From Pseudomonadota bacterium (GTDB lineage Bacteria; Pseudomonadota; Gammaproteobacteria; Burkholderiales; Burkholderiaceae_C), in NCBI GenBank assembly GCA_963205115.1, contig CAUJHV010000029.1, positions 124,001 through 188,000 on the forward strand: a stretch of DNA of 64,000 nt. The letters run 5' to 3'. Shown here piece after piece: positions 31,940-42,097 of this stretch (its first letter is position 1; each line of letters starts with the position of its first letter). The notes beneath the pieces were generated by a model that worked only from the letters and a program-made list of their open reading frames with translations, did not search any database and was not told the DNA's origin. The position numbers and the translations under genes were made by a program.

Positions 31940-31964
31940 GATCGGATGGTCCTCACTGGGCGAC

Positions 31965-32078
31965 CCTCCGCGCTGCGCGCTGCGGGATTCGCGCATGGGA
32001 GCGGCCCGGCGGGCTCACTGGTGTGCCTTCGGGCTGCGCCCTCCGGTATTCGCGCTTGGGAACGGCCCGGCGCGCTCA
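31965..32078. repeat. Two tandem copies of an intergenic repeat (family also at 37212)
   Basis: Copy A (31965-32017) and copy B (32027-32078) share a layout: C(C/T)TC-GCTGCGC-GATTCGCGC or TATTCGCGC, TGGGA(G/A)CGGCCCGGC and a final GCTCA. About 80% of positions agree. Copy B ends exactly at the stop codon of gabT. A third copy ends exactly at the stop codon of the potH-like gene. The family is discussed in the findings. Confidence 0.7.
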
Positions 32079-33347
32079 TGCAGCCGCCAGCGCGTCGCGC
32101 AGGATGCCCATGGCCTCGTCGAACACGGGCTCGGCGATGGTCAGCGGGAACAGGAAGCGCAGCACGTTGGCATTCACGCCGCAGCTCAGCAGGATCAGCC
32201 CGCGCTGCAGGGCTTGCGCCTGCACGCGCTTGGTGAAATCCGCATCGGGCTCGCCGGTGCCGGGCTGGTTGAATTCGACCGCCACCATCGCACCCAGGCC
32301 GCGGATGTCGGCAATCTGCGGCACGCGGGCGCGCTCGGCCTGCAGCACGGCCTTGAGTTGGTCGCCCAGCATCGCGCCACGTTCGGGCAGCTTCTCCTGC
32401 GCCATCACGTCGATGACCGCATGCGCGGCGGCGATGGCCAGCGGGTTGCCGGCATAGGTGCCGCCCAGGCCACCCGGCGCCGGTGCATCCATGATCTCGG
32501 CGCGGCCGCACACGGCCGACAACGGTGTGCCGGCGGCCAGGCTCTTGGCGATGGCCATGAGGTCGGGCACCACGCCGTAGTGCTCCATAGCAAACATCTT
32601 GCCGGTGCGGCCGAAGCCGGTCTGCACCTCGTCGGCGATCAGCACGATGCCGTGTTCGTCGCACAGCGCGCGCAGCCACTGCACGGCCTCGGCCTGGATG
32701 ACGTTGAAGCCGCCTTCACCCTGGATGGGCTCGAAGACGATGGCCGCGACGCGGCTGGGTTCGATGTCGGCCTTGAAGAGGTGGTGCAGCGCGCGCTTGA
32801 CCTCGGCCAGATCGACACCCTGGCCCGGGAAGGGCACGTGGTAGATCTCGGGCGGGAAGGGCCCGAACCCGGCCTTGTAGGGCTGGACCTTGCCGGTGAG
32901 CGACACGGCAAACAGGCTGCGGCCATGGAAGGCGCCGCCGAAGGCGATGACACCCGATCGCTTGGTGTACGCGCGGGCGATCTTGACGGCGTTTTCGATG
33001 GCCTCGGCGCCGGTCGAGAAGAACGCGGTCTTCTTCGCATGCGTGCCCGGGGTCATCGCATTGATCTTCTCGGCCAGCGCGACATAACCCTCATAAGGCA
33101 CCACCTGCCAGCAGGTGTGTGTGAAGCGGCCGAGCTGCTCCTGGATGGCGGCGATCACCTTCGGGTGGCCGTGGCCGACATTCATCACCGCGATGCCGCC
33201 GGCAAAGTCGATGTAGCGGCGGCCTTCGACATCCCACAGCTCCGCGCCCTGCGCGCGATCGGCAAAAAAGCCGCACATGACGCCGACACCACGCGGCGTG
33301 GCAGCGGCCTTGCGGGCCTGGAGTTGTTCGTTGGGGGAGTGGTTCAT
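32076..33347 (-). CDS. gabT: 4-aminobutyrate aminotransferase
   Basis: A 423-aa class III aminotransferase converting GABA and 2-oxoglutarate to succinate semialdehyde and glutamate. The PLP region reads VLIADEVQTGFGRTGKMFAM and DLMAIAKSLAAG, giving the Asp and Schiff-base Lys; GAEAIENAVKIAR and FHGRSLFAVSLTGK are also family blocks. It stands in the putrescine block after puuC, as the last step before succinate semialdehyde oxidation. No gabD is in the window, so PuuC or an unlinked enzyme must do that step. Confidence 0.93.
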   Translation of the reverse strand: MNHSPNEQLQARKAAATPRGVGVMCGFFADRAQGAELWDVEGRRYIDFAGGIAVMNVGHGHPKVIAAIQEQLGRFTHTCWQVVPYEGYVALAEKINAMTPGTHAKKTAFFSTGAEAIENAVKIARAYTKRSGVIAFGGAFHGRSLFAVSLTGKVQPYKAGFGPFPPEIYHVPFPGQGVDLAEVKRALHHLFKADIEPSRVAAIVFEPIQGEGGFNVIQAEAVQWLRALCDEHGIVLIADEVQTGFGRTGKMFAMEHYGVVPDLMAIAKSLAAGTPLSAVCGRAEIMDAPAPGGLGGTYAGNPLAIAAAHAVIDVMAQEKLPERGAMLGDQLKAVLQAERARVPQIADIRGLGAMVAVEFNQPGTGEPDADFTKRVQAQALQRGLILLSCGVNANVLRFLFPLTIAEPVFDEAMGILRDALAAA

Positions 33348-33396
33348 GGTGTGCTCCTGTGCGGGCGCGGCTGCGCGCGCGGGTAACCCGTGCCCT

Positions 33397-34899
33397 TCAG
33401 GCCGGGTCGATGCGCAGCCAGGTGGTCTTCAGTTCGGTGTACTTGTCCAGCGCGTGCAGCGACTTGTCGCGGCCGTTGCCGCTTTGTTTGTAGCCGCCGA
33501 ACGGAACGGTGATGTCGTCTTCGTCGTACTGGTTGACGTGCACCGTGCCGGCGCGCAGCGCACGCGCCACGCGGTGGGCACGGCTGAGATGGCCGCTCCA
33601 GACGCTGGCCTGCAGGCCGTAGCTGGAGTTGTTGGCCAGCGCGATGGCCTCGGCTTCGGTCTTGAAGCGCACGATGGCCAGCACCGGGCCGAAGATCTCT
33701 TCGCGGGCGATCTTCATGCCGTTGTCGACCTGGTCGAAGACCGTCGGTTCGACATAGAAGCCGCCGGTTTCGGTGCGTGTGCGGCGGCCGCCGGCCACGC
33801 AGCGTGCGCCTTCGCTGTTGCCGGCTTCGATGTAGCCCATGACGGTGCGCAGCTGGGTCTCGTCGACCAGCGCGCCCATCACCGTGGAAGGGTCCAGCGG
33901 ATCGCCCGGCGCGTAGCTCGGCGCTTCGGCCGCGACGATCTCCACCAGCCGGTCGGCCACCCGTTCGTGGACCAGCGCGCGCGAGGGCGCGTTGCAGCTT
34001 TCGCCCTGGTTGAAGAACATCGAGCCGGCCAGCGTGCGCGCCGCGCGATCGATGTCTTCGACGTCGTCGAAGACGACGAAGGCCGACTTGCCGCCCAGCT
34101 CGTTGTAGACACGTTTGAGGTTGCTGCGGCCGGCGTATTCGAGCATGCGGCGGCCCGTTCGCGTGGAGCCGGTGAAGCCGATGGCATCCACATCCATGTG
34201 CAGCGCCAGCGCCTCGCCGGCCTCATGGCCGAAGCCCGGCACGACGTTCAGCACCCCCGGCGGCAGGCCGGCTTCCAGCGCCAGTTCGGCCAGGCGCAGC
34301 GCGCTGAAGGGGCTCTTCTCGCTGGGCTTGAGCACCACGGAATTGCCGGTGGCCAGCGCCGGGCCGAGCTTCCAGGCCGCCATGATCAGCGGATAGTTCC
34401 AGGGCACGATGACGCCCACCACGCCCATGGGCTCGCGCGTGATCATCGCCAGGCTGCTGGCGGCCGTGGGCGCGATCTCGTCGTAGACCTTGTCGATGGC
34501 CTCGCCGTACCAGGCCAGTGTGCGCGCCGTCGCAGCCACGTCCACCGACAGGGCGTACTGGATGGGCTTGCCCATGTCCAGCGTGTCCAGCAGCGCGAGT
34601 TCGTCGCGCGCGGCCAGCACCTTTTCCGCAAAGCGCTGCAGGACCTTCTTGCGCGCCGCCGGCGCCTGGCCGGCCCAGCGGCCGTCGGCGAAGGCGTGGC
34701 GCGCGGCACGCACGGCGGCCGAGACATCGGCTTCGCGCCCGCGCGCCACGGGCCCCAGCAGCCGCCCGTCGATGGGCGAGTGCTTGTCGAAAGTCTCGCC
34801 GGCCAACGCGGCGCGGCGCTCGCCGTCGATGAGCGCGCGGCCGTCGAACGCCTGCGCCGCGGCGCGATCGGCCCAGGACATGCCGGCGGTCGCGGCCAT
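33397..34899 (-). CDS. puuC: Gamma-glutamyl-gamma-aminobutyraldehyde dehydrogenase
   Basis: A 500-aa NAD(P)-dependent aldehyde dehydrogenase. Catalytic Glu is in VYNELGGKSAFVV and the nucleophile Cys in MFFNQGESCNAPSR; PWNYPLIMAAWKLGPALA is the cofactor block. In the Puu route it oxidises gamma-glutamyl-4-aminobutanal; PuuC enzymes also accept 4-aminobutanal and succinate semialdehyde. The ATG at 34899 lies two bases after the stop of the porin-like gene and lacks a visible Shine-Dalgarno, so coupling is likely; MSWADRA at 34881 is an alternative. The track's longer frame is within the porin gene. Confidence 0.88.
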   Translation of the reverse strand: MAATAGMSWADRAAAQAFDGRALIDGERRAALAGETFDKHSPIDGRLLGPVARGREADVSAAVRAARHAFADGRWAGQAPAARKKVLQRFAEKVLAARDELALLDTLDMGKPIQYALSVDVAATARTLAWYGEAIDKVYDEIAPTAASSLAMITREPMGVVGVIVPWNYPLIMAAWKLGPALATGNSVVLKPSEKSPFSALRLAELALEAGLPPGVLNVVPGFGHEAGEALALHMDVDAIGFTGSTRTGRRMLEYAGRSNLKRVYNELGGKSAFVVFDDVEDIDRAARTLAGSMFFNQGESCNAPSRALVHERVADRLVEIVAAEAPSYAPGDPLDPSTVMGALVDETQLRTVMGYIEAGNSEGARCVAGGRRTRTETGGFYVEPTVFDQVDNGMKIAREEIFGPVLAIVRFKTEAEAIALANNSSYGLQASVWSGHLSRAHRVARALRAGTVHVNQYDEDDITVPFGGYKQSGNGRDKSLHALDKYTELKTTWLRIDPA

Positions 34900-34901
34900 G
34901 A

Positions 34902-36287
34902 TCAGAACTGCACGACGACCGACGCGCCCAGCAGGCTGTTGGACTTGCGGTAGCTGCCGTCCCTGACGTTCAGGAACACCGGCGCATTCGCGCGGTCCAG
35001 ACGGTACTCGACCTTGAAGGTCGTGTTCAGGTCGTACAGGTAGCTCAGGCCGACGCTGAGCGCGCTGCGGTTGACACCGGTATTGCAGGCCGCGATGGTG
35101 GGATCGGTGACGCAATCGAGCGTGGCGTCCACACCCAGGCCGCTGCGGCCGTCGCCCAGCGACCCGTTGGCCGGGTCCCAGTAGCCGGTGTAGCCCAGCA
35201 GGCCGCCGCCGTTCTTGCTGTTGCGGATGTAGTCGGCGCGCACGATGCCTTCGAAGCGCGGCGTGAACTTGTAGGCCGCCAAGGCCGACAGGCCGGTCCA
35301 TTGCGCGTCACGCAGATCGCCCGTGACCGGATCGGGCACGATGGCCGCGCCCTTTTGCTTGCCGTAGCTGAACTGGCCCTGCACCGTCCAGTCGCCGCGG
35401 ATGAAATAGGCATCCACCTCGAACAGGTCGACACGGCTCTTGGCGCCATTCGGGTCAGCGAAGTTGGCCGCATTGCCGTGCACGCCGGCAAAGCCGAAGC
35501 CCTGGAATTCGCCGCGCGAATAGTCCACGCGGTAGGCGACCACCGGGGCGCGCTGGCCGGCCTCGTTCTTCGAGGCATTCATGTTGGCCACCAGGCCGCG
35601 CATCCACCACTTGCCGCGTGTGAGTTCCAGGCCCGCGCCGGTGTAGGTGGTGGGCAGCGTGTAGTCGAACAACAGGTTGTGCGTGATCAGCTTGTTCAGC
35701 GTGGGCTGCAGGTATTCGTAGCCCGACCAATCCGGAATGTGGCCGGCGATGAAGCGCGTCTGCAGGTCGCCCAGCGGCACGCTGACCGAGGCCTCCTGGA
35801 CCACGCCGCCGTTGCCGATGACCGAATCGGTGCCGCGGTTGGGCACCAGGGTCAGGCGCCACTTGGTGCCGGAATCGGTTTCCTTCTGGAAGTCGATGGC
35901 CACCGCGCCGAAGTACGAGTTGTCGTAGCTGTAGCCGTCGCTGGCCACATTGTTCAGGAACTGGAAGCCGGCGCGGCGCTGGTTCTTGTTCCAGATGAAC
36001 GTCGGGTCGGCATAGCCGCTGATCTTCAGCAGCTTCATGCCCGCGGCGTCACGCGAGTCTTCCAGCGCTTCGGCCTTGACCGTCACACGGCTGAGTTCCT
36101 TGCTCTGCTCCGGCGTCATGCCCCACTCGGGCTTCTTCTCTTCCTGCGCCTTGAGCTTGCTCTCCAGCGCGCTGACCTTGGCTTTCAGCTCCTGGAGTTC
36201 CTTGAGGATGTCCGAGTTGCTTTGCGCCGCGGCCGGGAAGGCGGCTGCCAGCGCAAGCGCGAGCGTGGTGATGGGGAGGGCTTTCAT
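34902..36287 (-). CDS. DUF3138-family outer-membrane beta-barrel protein
   Basis: A 461-aa exported protein. A Sec signal (TTLALALAAAFPAAAQ, cleavage near residue 22) is followed by a coiled coil at about 27-52 (LKELQELKAKVSALESKLKA), as in trimeric porins, and a beta-strand-rich barrel with alternating aromatic residues. It ends in VVVQF, the C-terminal Phe that marks outer-membrane insertion. It matches the DUF3138 pattern as I know it. Lying between the potFGHI-type genes and puuC, it may be the outer-membrane entry channel for polyamines. Strong ribosome site GGAAGGAGAACC. Confidence 0.82.
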   Translation of the reverse strand: MKALPITTLALALAAAFPAAAQSNSDILKELQELKAKVSALESKLKAQEEKKPEWGMTPEQSKELSRVTVKAEALEDSRDAAGMKLLKISGYADPTFIWNKNQRRAGFQFLNNVASDGYSYDNSYFGAVAIDFQKETDSGTKWRLTLVPNRGTDSVIGNGGVVQEASVSVPLGDLQTRFIAGHIPDWSGYEYLQPTLNKLITHNLLFDYTLPTTYTGAGLELTRGKWWMRGLVANMNASKNEAGQRAPVVAYRVDYSRGEFQGFGFAGVHGNAANFADPNGAKSRVDLFEVDAYFIRGDWTVQGQFSYGKQKGAAIVPDPVTGDLRDAQWTGLSALAAYKFTPRFEGIVRADYIRNSKNGGGLLGYTGYWDPANGSLGDGRSGLGVDATLDCVTDPTIAACNTGVNRSALSVGLSYLYDLNTTFKVEYRLDRANAPVFLNVRDGSYRKSNSLLGASVVVQF

Positions 36288-36346
36288 GTTCGGTTCTCCT
36301 TCCGGCTGTTGTATGTGTGATGCGGTAATGGGGGGGTAGGACAGGC

Positions 36347-37204
36347 TCAGTGCCGCGCGGCCTCGGCCATCTCGAGCGCGCGCCGGCGTTCGGCGTGTGC
36401 GATGAGCCAGCTCGCGGCCAGCACACCGATGGCCACGAGGCACACGATGACGGTCGCGATGGCATTCACGCTGGGGTTCAGGCCCAGTTTGGCACGCGAG
36501 AAAATGACCAGCGGCATGGTCGTGGAGCCTGGCCCGGACAGGAAGGCCGAGAGCACCACGTCGTCGAGCGAAAGCGTGAAGGTCAGCAGCCAGGCCGAGG
36601 CCAGCGACTGCGCAATCATCGGCAGCGTGACCAGCCAGAACACCTGGTGCGGCCGCGCGCCCAGGTCTTGTGCGGCCTCTTCGAGCTGCGGGTTCAGGTC
36701 CTGCAGGCGGGCCTGGATCACGACCGTGGCGTAGGCCATGCCGATCAGCAGGTGGCCCAGCCAGATGGTCATCATGCCCCTCTCGGGGAAACCCACGCCG
36801 AAGATGACCTCGGTGACACGCTGCATGCTCACCAGCATCAGCAGCAGCGACAGGCCGACGACGACCTCGGGCATCACCAGCGGTGCATTGACCATGCCGT
36901 TGAACAGCGTGCGGCCGGTGAAGCGCCGGTATGTCACCAGGCTGAATGCCGCCATCGTGCCCAGCAGCACCGAGCCGCAGGCGGTGAGGAAGGCGATTTT
37001 CAGGCTCAGCCACAGGCCGGCGAGCATCTCGTGATCGTTCGTGAGCGCCACATACCACTTCAACGTGAAGCCGCGCCAGACATTGGGCACGGTGGAGTCG
37101 TTGAACGAATACAGCACCAGCGCCACGATGGGGAGGTACAGGAACACGTACCCGGCCGAGAGCCAGCTGCGTGCAAACCAGCGGTTCACGGTCGAGGCGT
37201 TCAT
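36347..37204 (-). CDS. potI: Putrescine ABC transporter permease (PotI-like)
   Basis: A 285-aa inner-membrane permease. Six membrane segments begin with LSAGYVFLYLPIVALVLYSF. The EAA coupling loop is LEEAAQDLGARPHQVFWLVT. It pairs with the PotH-like permease encoded 56 bp upstream. The ATG at 37204 directly precedes the intergenic repeat copy; the track's longer start would translate that repeat. The cargo is inferred as putrescine from the adjacent Puu genes. Confidence 0.9.
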   Translation of the reverse strand: MNASTVNRWFARSWLSAGYVFLYLPIVALVLYSFNDSTVPNVWRGFTLKWYVALTNDHEMLAGLWLSLKIAFLTACGSVLLGTMAAFSLVTYRRFTGRTLFNGMVNAPLVMPEVVVGLSLLLMLVSMQRVTEVIFGVGFPERGMMTIWLGHLLIGMAYATVVIQARLQDLNPQLEEAAQDLGARPHQVFWLVTLPMIAQSLASAWLLTFTLSLDDVVLSAFLSGPGSTTMPLVIFSRAKLGLNPSVNAIATVIVCLVAIGVLAASWLIAHAERRRALEMAEAARH

Positions 37205-37211
37205 TGGAATG

Positions 37212-37263
37212 CCTCCGCGCTGCGCGCTCCGGAATGAGCCCTTCGGGCGGCCGGGCGGGCTCA
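37212..37263. repeat. Third copy of the intergenic repeat
   Basis: CCTCCGCGCTGCGCGCTC-CGGAAT...CCGGGCGGGCTCA shares its first 17 bases with copy A at 31965 and the same GCGGGCTCA end. It fills the gap between the two permease genes, ending on the stop codon of the upstream one. The middle differs, with TGAGCCCTTCGGGC that can fold back on the GCCCG end. Confidence 0.65.
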
Positions 37264-38271
37264 TGTGCGCGCCTCCTGCGCCTCGGCCTGGTACTTGTTG
37301 AAGACGGCCAGCGGCACGAGGATCAGCAGCACCATCACCACGGCCACAGCCGAGGCCATGGGCCAGTCGTTGTTGGAGAAGAACTCGTCCCACATGACGC
37401 GGCCGATCATCAGCGTCTCGGGGCCGCCGAGCAGTTCAGGCACGACGAATTCGCCGACGCACGGGATGAAGACCAGCATCGAGCCCGCGATGATGCCGGC
37501 CTTGGACAGCGGCACCGTGATCGTCCAGAAGGCCGTCCAGGGCGTGGCGCCGAGGTCCTGCGCGGCTTCCAGCAGGCGCAGGTCCATCTTCGCCAGGTTG
37601 CTGTACAGCGGCAGGATCATGAAGGGCAGGTAGGTGTAGACCATGCCCAAAACCAGCGAGAAGGGCGTGTTCATCAGCTTGCCGGGCGCGGGAATGAGCC
37701 CGCCGGCGGCCAGCAGCTGGTCCAGCCCGGTGCCGATGATGACGTCGGCCACCCAGCCGTCGGTGGTGAGCAGACCTTTCCAGGCATAGACGCGCAGCAG
37801 GAAGGAGGTCCAGAACGGCAGCATCACCAGCATCAGCAGTGCGGGCTGGATGCCGGGTTTGGCCCGCGCCATGAAGTAGGCAAACGGGTAGCCGATGGCC
37901 AGGCACAGCACGGTGGTCCAGAAGGCGTATTTCAGGCTGGCCAGGTAGGCCATGAAATACAGCGCGTCCTGGGTGATGAACTGGTAGCCGGTGAACTTGA
38001 GCGTCAGCGTCGCCAGGCCGTCCTTGAAGCTCAACAGATCGTTGGGCCGCACGGTGCCCATCTCCGAGAAGCTGATGTTCAGGACAATCAGGAAGGGCAG
38101 CAGAAAAAACAGCAGCAGCCACGCAAAGGGCACGCCGATGACCGTCCATCGGCCGGCGAACGACGGCAGGCGCCCGGCGCGCAGCGAGGACGTCATGCCA
38201 GGCGCGGACGCCGCAGCAGCGGGTGCCGCAGGCCGCGCCGCGGCGGTGCTGGCAACAGGGGAGGCAGCCAT
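37261..38271 (-). CDS. potH: Putrescine ABC transporter permease (PotH-like)
   Basis: A 336-aa permease with an Ala/Pro-rich N-terminal tail of about 40 residues before the first membrane segment (VPFAWLLLFFLLPFLIVLNI). Five further segments follow, and the EAA loop is LLEAAQDLGATPWTAFWTIT. The tail is longer than in enterobacterial PotH; the internal MTSSLRAG start near residue 26 is an alternative. It overlaps nothing but is separated from the ATPase gene by only 17 bp. Confidence 0.9.
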   Translation of the reverse strand: MAASPVASTAAARPAAPAAAASAPGMTSSLRAGRLPSFAGRWTVIGVPFAWLLLFFLLPFLIVLNISFSEMGTVRPNDLLSFKDGLATLTLKFTGYQFITQDALYFMAYLASLKYAFWTTVLCLAIGYPFAYFMARAKPGIQPALLMLVMLPFWTSFLLRVYAWKGLLTTDGWVADVIIGTGLDQLLAAGGLIPAPGKLMNTPFSLVLGMVYTYLPFMILPLYSNLAKMDLRLLEAAQDLGATPWTAFWTITVPLSKAGIIAGSMLVFIPCVGEFVVPELLGGPETLMIGRVMWDEFFSNNDWPMASAVAVVMVLLILVPLAVFNKYQAEAQEART

Positions 38272-38288
38272 GTGCGCGTTCCGGCGGC

Positions 38289-39389
<1,101 letters not shown>

Positions 39390-39392
39390 GGG

Positions 39393-40511
39393 TCAGAGCC
39401 CCGTCTTGAAGGACGTGTAGGTGCGCGTCATCAGGCGCCGCAGATCGTTGTTCAGCGCATCGGGCGGCACCATCTTGGCCAGTTCGGCCGGCGGCAGGAA
39501 AACCGTCGGGTTGTTGGCCACTTCGGGCTTGATGTGCTTCTTCGATTCCGGCACGGGGTTGGCGTAGAAGACCTTGTTGGTCAGGGCCGCGCTGATTTCC
39601 GGGCGCAGCATGTAGTTGATGAACTTGTGGGCGTTGCCCGGATGCTGCGCATCAGCCGGCATCACCATCACGTCGAAGAACAGGATGCCGCCGTTCTTGG
39701 GCAGCAGCGCCTCGATCTTCTGCCCTGTCTTACCTTCGATCGCACGCTGCTTGGCGATGTTGATGTCACCCGACCAGCCCAGCGCCAGGCAGATCGAACC
39801 GTTGGCCATGTCGTTGATGTAGCCCGACGAGCTGAACAGCGTGATGTGCGGGCGGATCGCCTTGAGCGTGGTGGCCGCCAGCGTGTAGTCGGCCGGGCTC
39901 TTGCTGAACGGCGGCTTGCCCAGGTAATGCAGAACCGCGGGCAGCACCTCGCTGGCGGAATCGAGCACCGAGGTGCCGCAGCTCTTGAGCTTGCTGACGT
40001 ATTCCGGCTTGAAGACCAGGTCCCACACGTTGTCCGGCATGGGCGTACTGCCCAGCGCGGCCTTGACCTTGTCGACGTTGATGCCCACCGTGGTGAAGCC
40101 CCACAGCCAGTTCACCAGGTAGTCGTTGCCCGGGTCCATGCGCTGCAGCTGCTTCTGCACGGCCGGGTCCAGGTTCTTGAAATTGGGCAGCTTGGACTTG
40201 TCCAGCTTCTGCAGCAAGCCGCCGTCGATCTGCAGCTTGGCCCAGTTGGACGAGGGCACGACGATGTCGTAGCCGGTCTTGCCCGCCACCAGCTTGGCGT
40301 GCACGATCTCGTTGTTGTCGAAATTGTCGTAGCGGACCTTGATGCCGGTTTCCTTCTCGAAACTGGCGATGGTGTCCGGCGCGATGTAGTCCGACCAGTT
40401 GTAGATGTTCAGGACCTTTTCTTCTTCCTGGGCCGACACGCTGCCGGCCCCGGCCAACGACAGGCCCGCAGCCACCAAGGCAACGGCGCGGCGGACGGAC
40501 TTCAATTTCAT
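39393..40511 (-). CDS. potF: Putrescine-binding periplasmic protein (PotF-like)
   Basis: A 372-aa binding protein with a signal peptide (AVALVAAGLSLAGAGSVSAQ, cleavage near 28). The mature start EKVLNIYNWSDYIAPDTIAS is diagnostic of the PotD/PotF group, in which the aromatic and acidic residues of NWSDYI line the polyamine site. LALGWSGDINIA and PKNGGILFFDVMVMPADA are further family blocks. The ATG at 40511 with AGGAGG eight bases away is preferred over the track's longer start. It follows spuC by 154 bp. Confidence 0.93.
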   Translation of the reverse strand: MKLKSVRRAVALVAAGLSLAGAGSVSAQEEEKVLNIYNWSDYIAPDTIASFEKETGIKVRYDNFDNNEIVHAKLVAGKTGYDIVVPSSNWAKLQIDGGLLQKLDKSKLPNFKNLDPAVQKQLQRMDPGNDYLVNWLWGFTTVGINVDKVKAALGSTPMPDNVWDLVFKPEYVSKLKSCGTSVLDSASEVLPAVLHYLGKPPFSKSPADYTLAATTLKAIRPHITLFSSSGYINDMANGSICLALGWSGDINIAKQRAIEGKTGQKIEALLPKNGGILFFDVMVMPADAQHPGNAHKFINYMLRPEISAALTNKVFYANPVPESKKHIKPEVANNPTVFLPPAELAKMVPPDALNNDLRRLMTRTYTSFKTGL

Positions 40512-40665
40512 GAGGCGACCTCCTGATCGGTCTGTAAGTAGAGGGATTGACATCAACGGACAAGTCTAGGTGCGGGCCGACACGGCGCCATCCGGGCAAG
40601 CGCGCAGCGTGGCGCGGAAGCCGCGTTCGCGGCCCGCGGCTTGCGCTGTCGGTCGGCCCGGTGCG

Positions 40666-42087
40666 TCATGCAAGCCAGCCGTTCTTCTGCGCGTCGGCCA
40701 GCGTGCGGTCCAGACAGGTGCGGATCAGCGCCATCATCTCGTCGATCTGCGCGCGCGTGATGACCAGCGGCGGCGCGATGATCATGCGGTCGCCCACGGC
40801 GCGCATGATCAGGCCGTTGCCGAAGCAGTGGCCGCGGCAGACCATGCCGATCTCGATCTCATCGGGGAAGGGCGTGCCCTTGGCCTTGTCTTTCACGAGC
40901 AGCAGCGCGCCCATCAGGCCGCAGGTCTCGGCGTCGCCGATCAGCGGGTGCGACTTCAGCGATTCGAACTGCGCGGCCAGGTAGGGGCCGACGTCGTCGT
41001 GCACATGCTCGACCAAGCCCAGTTGCTGGATCAGCCGGATATTGGCCACGCCCACGGCGCAGGCCACCGGGTGGCCGGAGTAGGTGTAGCCGTGCGTGAA
41101 TTCGCCGCCTTCTTCGATCAGCGTGCGCGCCACGCGGTCGCCGACCATCACGCCGCCCAGCGGCACGTAGCCGCTGGTCACGCCCTTGGCGAAGGTCATC
41201 AGGTCGGGCTTGAAGCCCTGGGTCTCGCAGCCGAACCAGCGGCCCGTGCGGCCGAAGCCGCAGATGACTTCGTCGCTGACCAGCAGGATGCCGTAGCGGT
41301 CGCAGATGCGCTGCACCTCGGGCCAGTAGGTGCTGGGCGGGATGATCACGCCGCCGGCGCCTTGTACCGGCTCACCGATGAAGGCCGCGACCTTCTCGGG
41401 CCCGAGCTCGAGGATCTTGTCTTCCAGCCACTTCGCGGCCACCAGCCCGAAGGCCTCGCGCGTGAGGCCCTGCGGCCGTCCGTGCGCCCACCAGTACGGC
41501 TGCTCGATATGCACGATGCCTGGAATCGGCAGGCCGCCCTGGGCGTGCATGCCGGCCATGCCGCCCAGCGAGGCGCCGGCCATCGTGGAGCCGTGGTACG
41601 CGTTGTGGCGGCTGATGATCACCTGCCGCTCGGGCTGGCCCTTGAGGTCCCAGTAGCGACGCACCATGCGCACGACCGTGTCGTTGCCCTCGGAGCCCGA
41701 GCCCGAGAAGAAGACATGCTTGAACTGCGGCGGCGTCACCCGGGCCAGCAATTCGGCCAGCTCGATGGCCGGCGTCGTGGTGGTCTGAAAGAAGCTGTTG
41801 TAGAAGGGCAGCTGCTGCATCTGGCGCGCGGCCGCATCGACCAGCGCCTGCTGGCCGTAGCCGACGTTGACGCACCACAGGCCGCTCATCGCGTCGAGGA
41901 TGTGGTGGCCCTCGCTGTCGGTCAGGTAGATGTTCTGCGCGCTGGTGATGACACGCGAGCCCTTGCTGGCCAACGATTTGAAATCGGTGAAGGGATGCAG
42001 GAAGTGCGCCGCGTCGGCGGCCTGCCAGTCACGGGTGCTGCGGCTGCCGGCTGCGCCCAGGGACGGTGCGGAGATGGGTTGCGTCAT
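40666..42087 (-). CDS. spuC: Putrescine-pyruvate aminotransferase, class III
   Basis: A 473-aa aminotransferase of the SpuC/beta-alanine-pyruvate group, giving 4-aminobutanal from putrescine without gamma-glutamylation. PLP-site blocks are LLVSDEVICGFGRTGRWFGC and DLMTFAKGVTSGYVPLGGVM with the Schiff-base Lys. HFLHPFTDFKSLASKGSRVI at the N-terminus is typical of polyamine transaminases. It lies between puuA and potF, so both putrescine routes are encoded together. Confidence 0.9.
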   Translation of the reverse strand: MTQPISAPSLGAAGSRSTRDWQAADAAHFLHPFTDFKSLASKGSRVITSAQNIYLTDSEGHHILDAMSGLWCVNVGYGQQALVDAAARQMQQLPFYNSFFQTTTTPAIELAELLARVTPPQFKHVFFSGSGSEGNDTVVRMVRRYWDLKGQPERQVIISRHNAYHGSTMAGASLGGMAGMHAQGGLPIPGIVHIEQPYWWAHGRPQGLTREAFGLVAAKWLEDKILELGPEKVAAFIGEPVQGAGGVIIPPSTYWPEVQRICDRYGILLVSDEVICGFGRTGRWFGCETQGFKPDLMTFAKGVTSGYVPLGGVMVGDRVARTLIEEGGEFTHGYTYSGHPVACAVGVANIRLIQQLGLVEHVHDDVGPYLAAQFESLKSHPLIGDAETCGLMGALLLVKDKAKGTPFPDEIEIGMVCRGHCFGNGLIMRAVGDRMIIAPPLVITRAQIDEMMALIRTCLDRTLADAQKNGWLA

Positions 42088-42097
42088 GGACTTCTCC

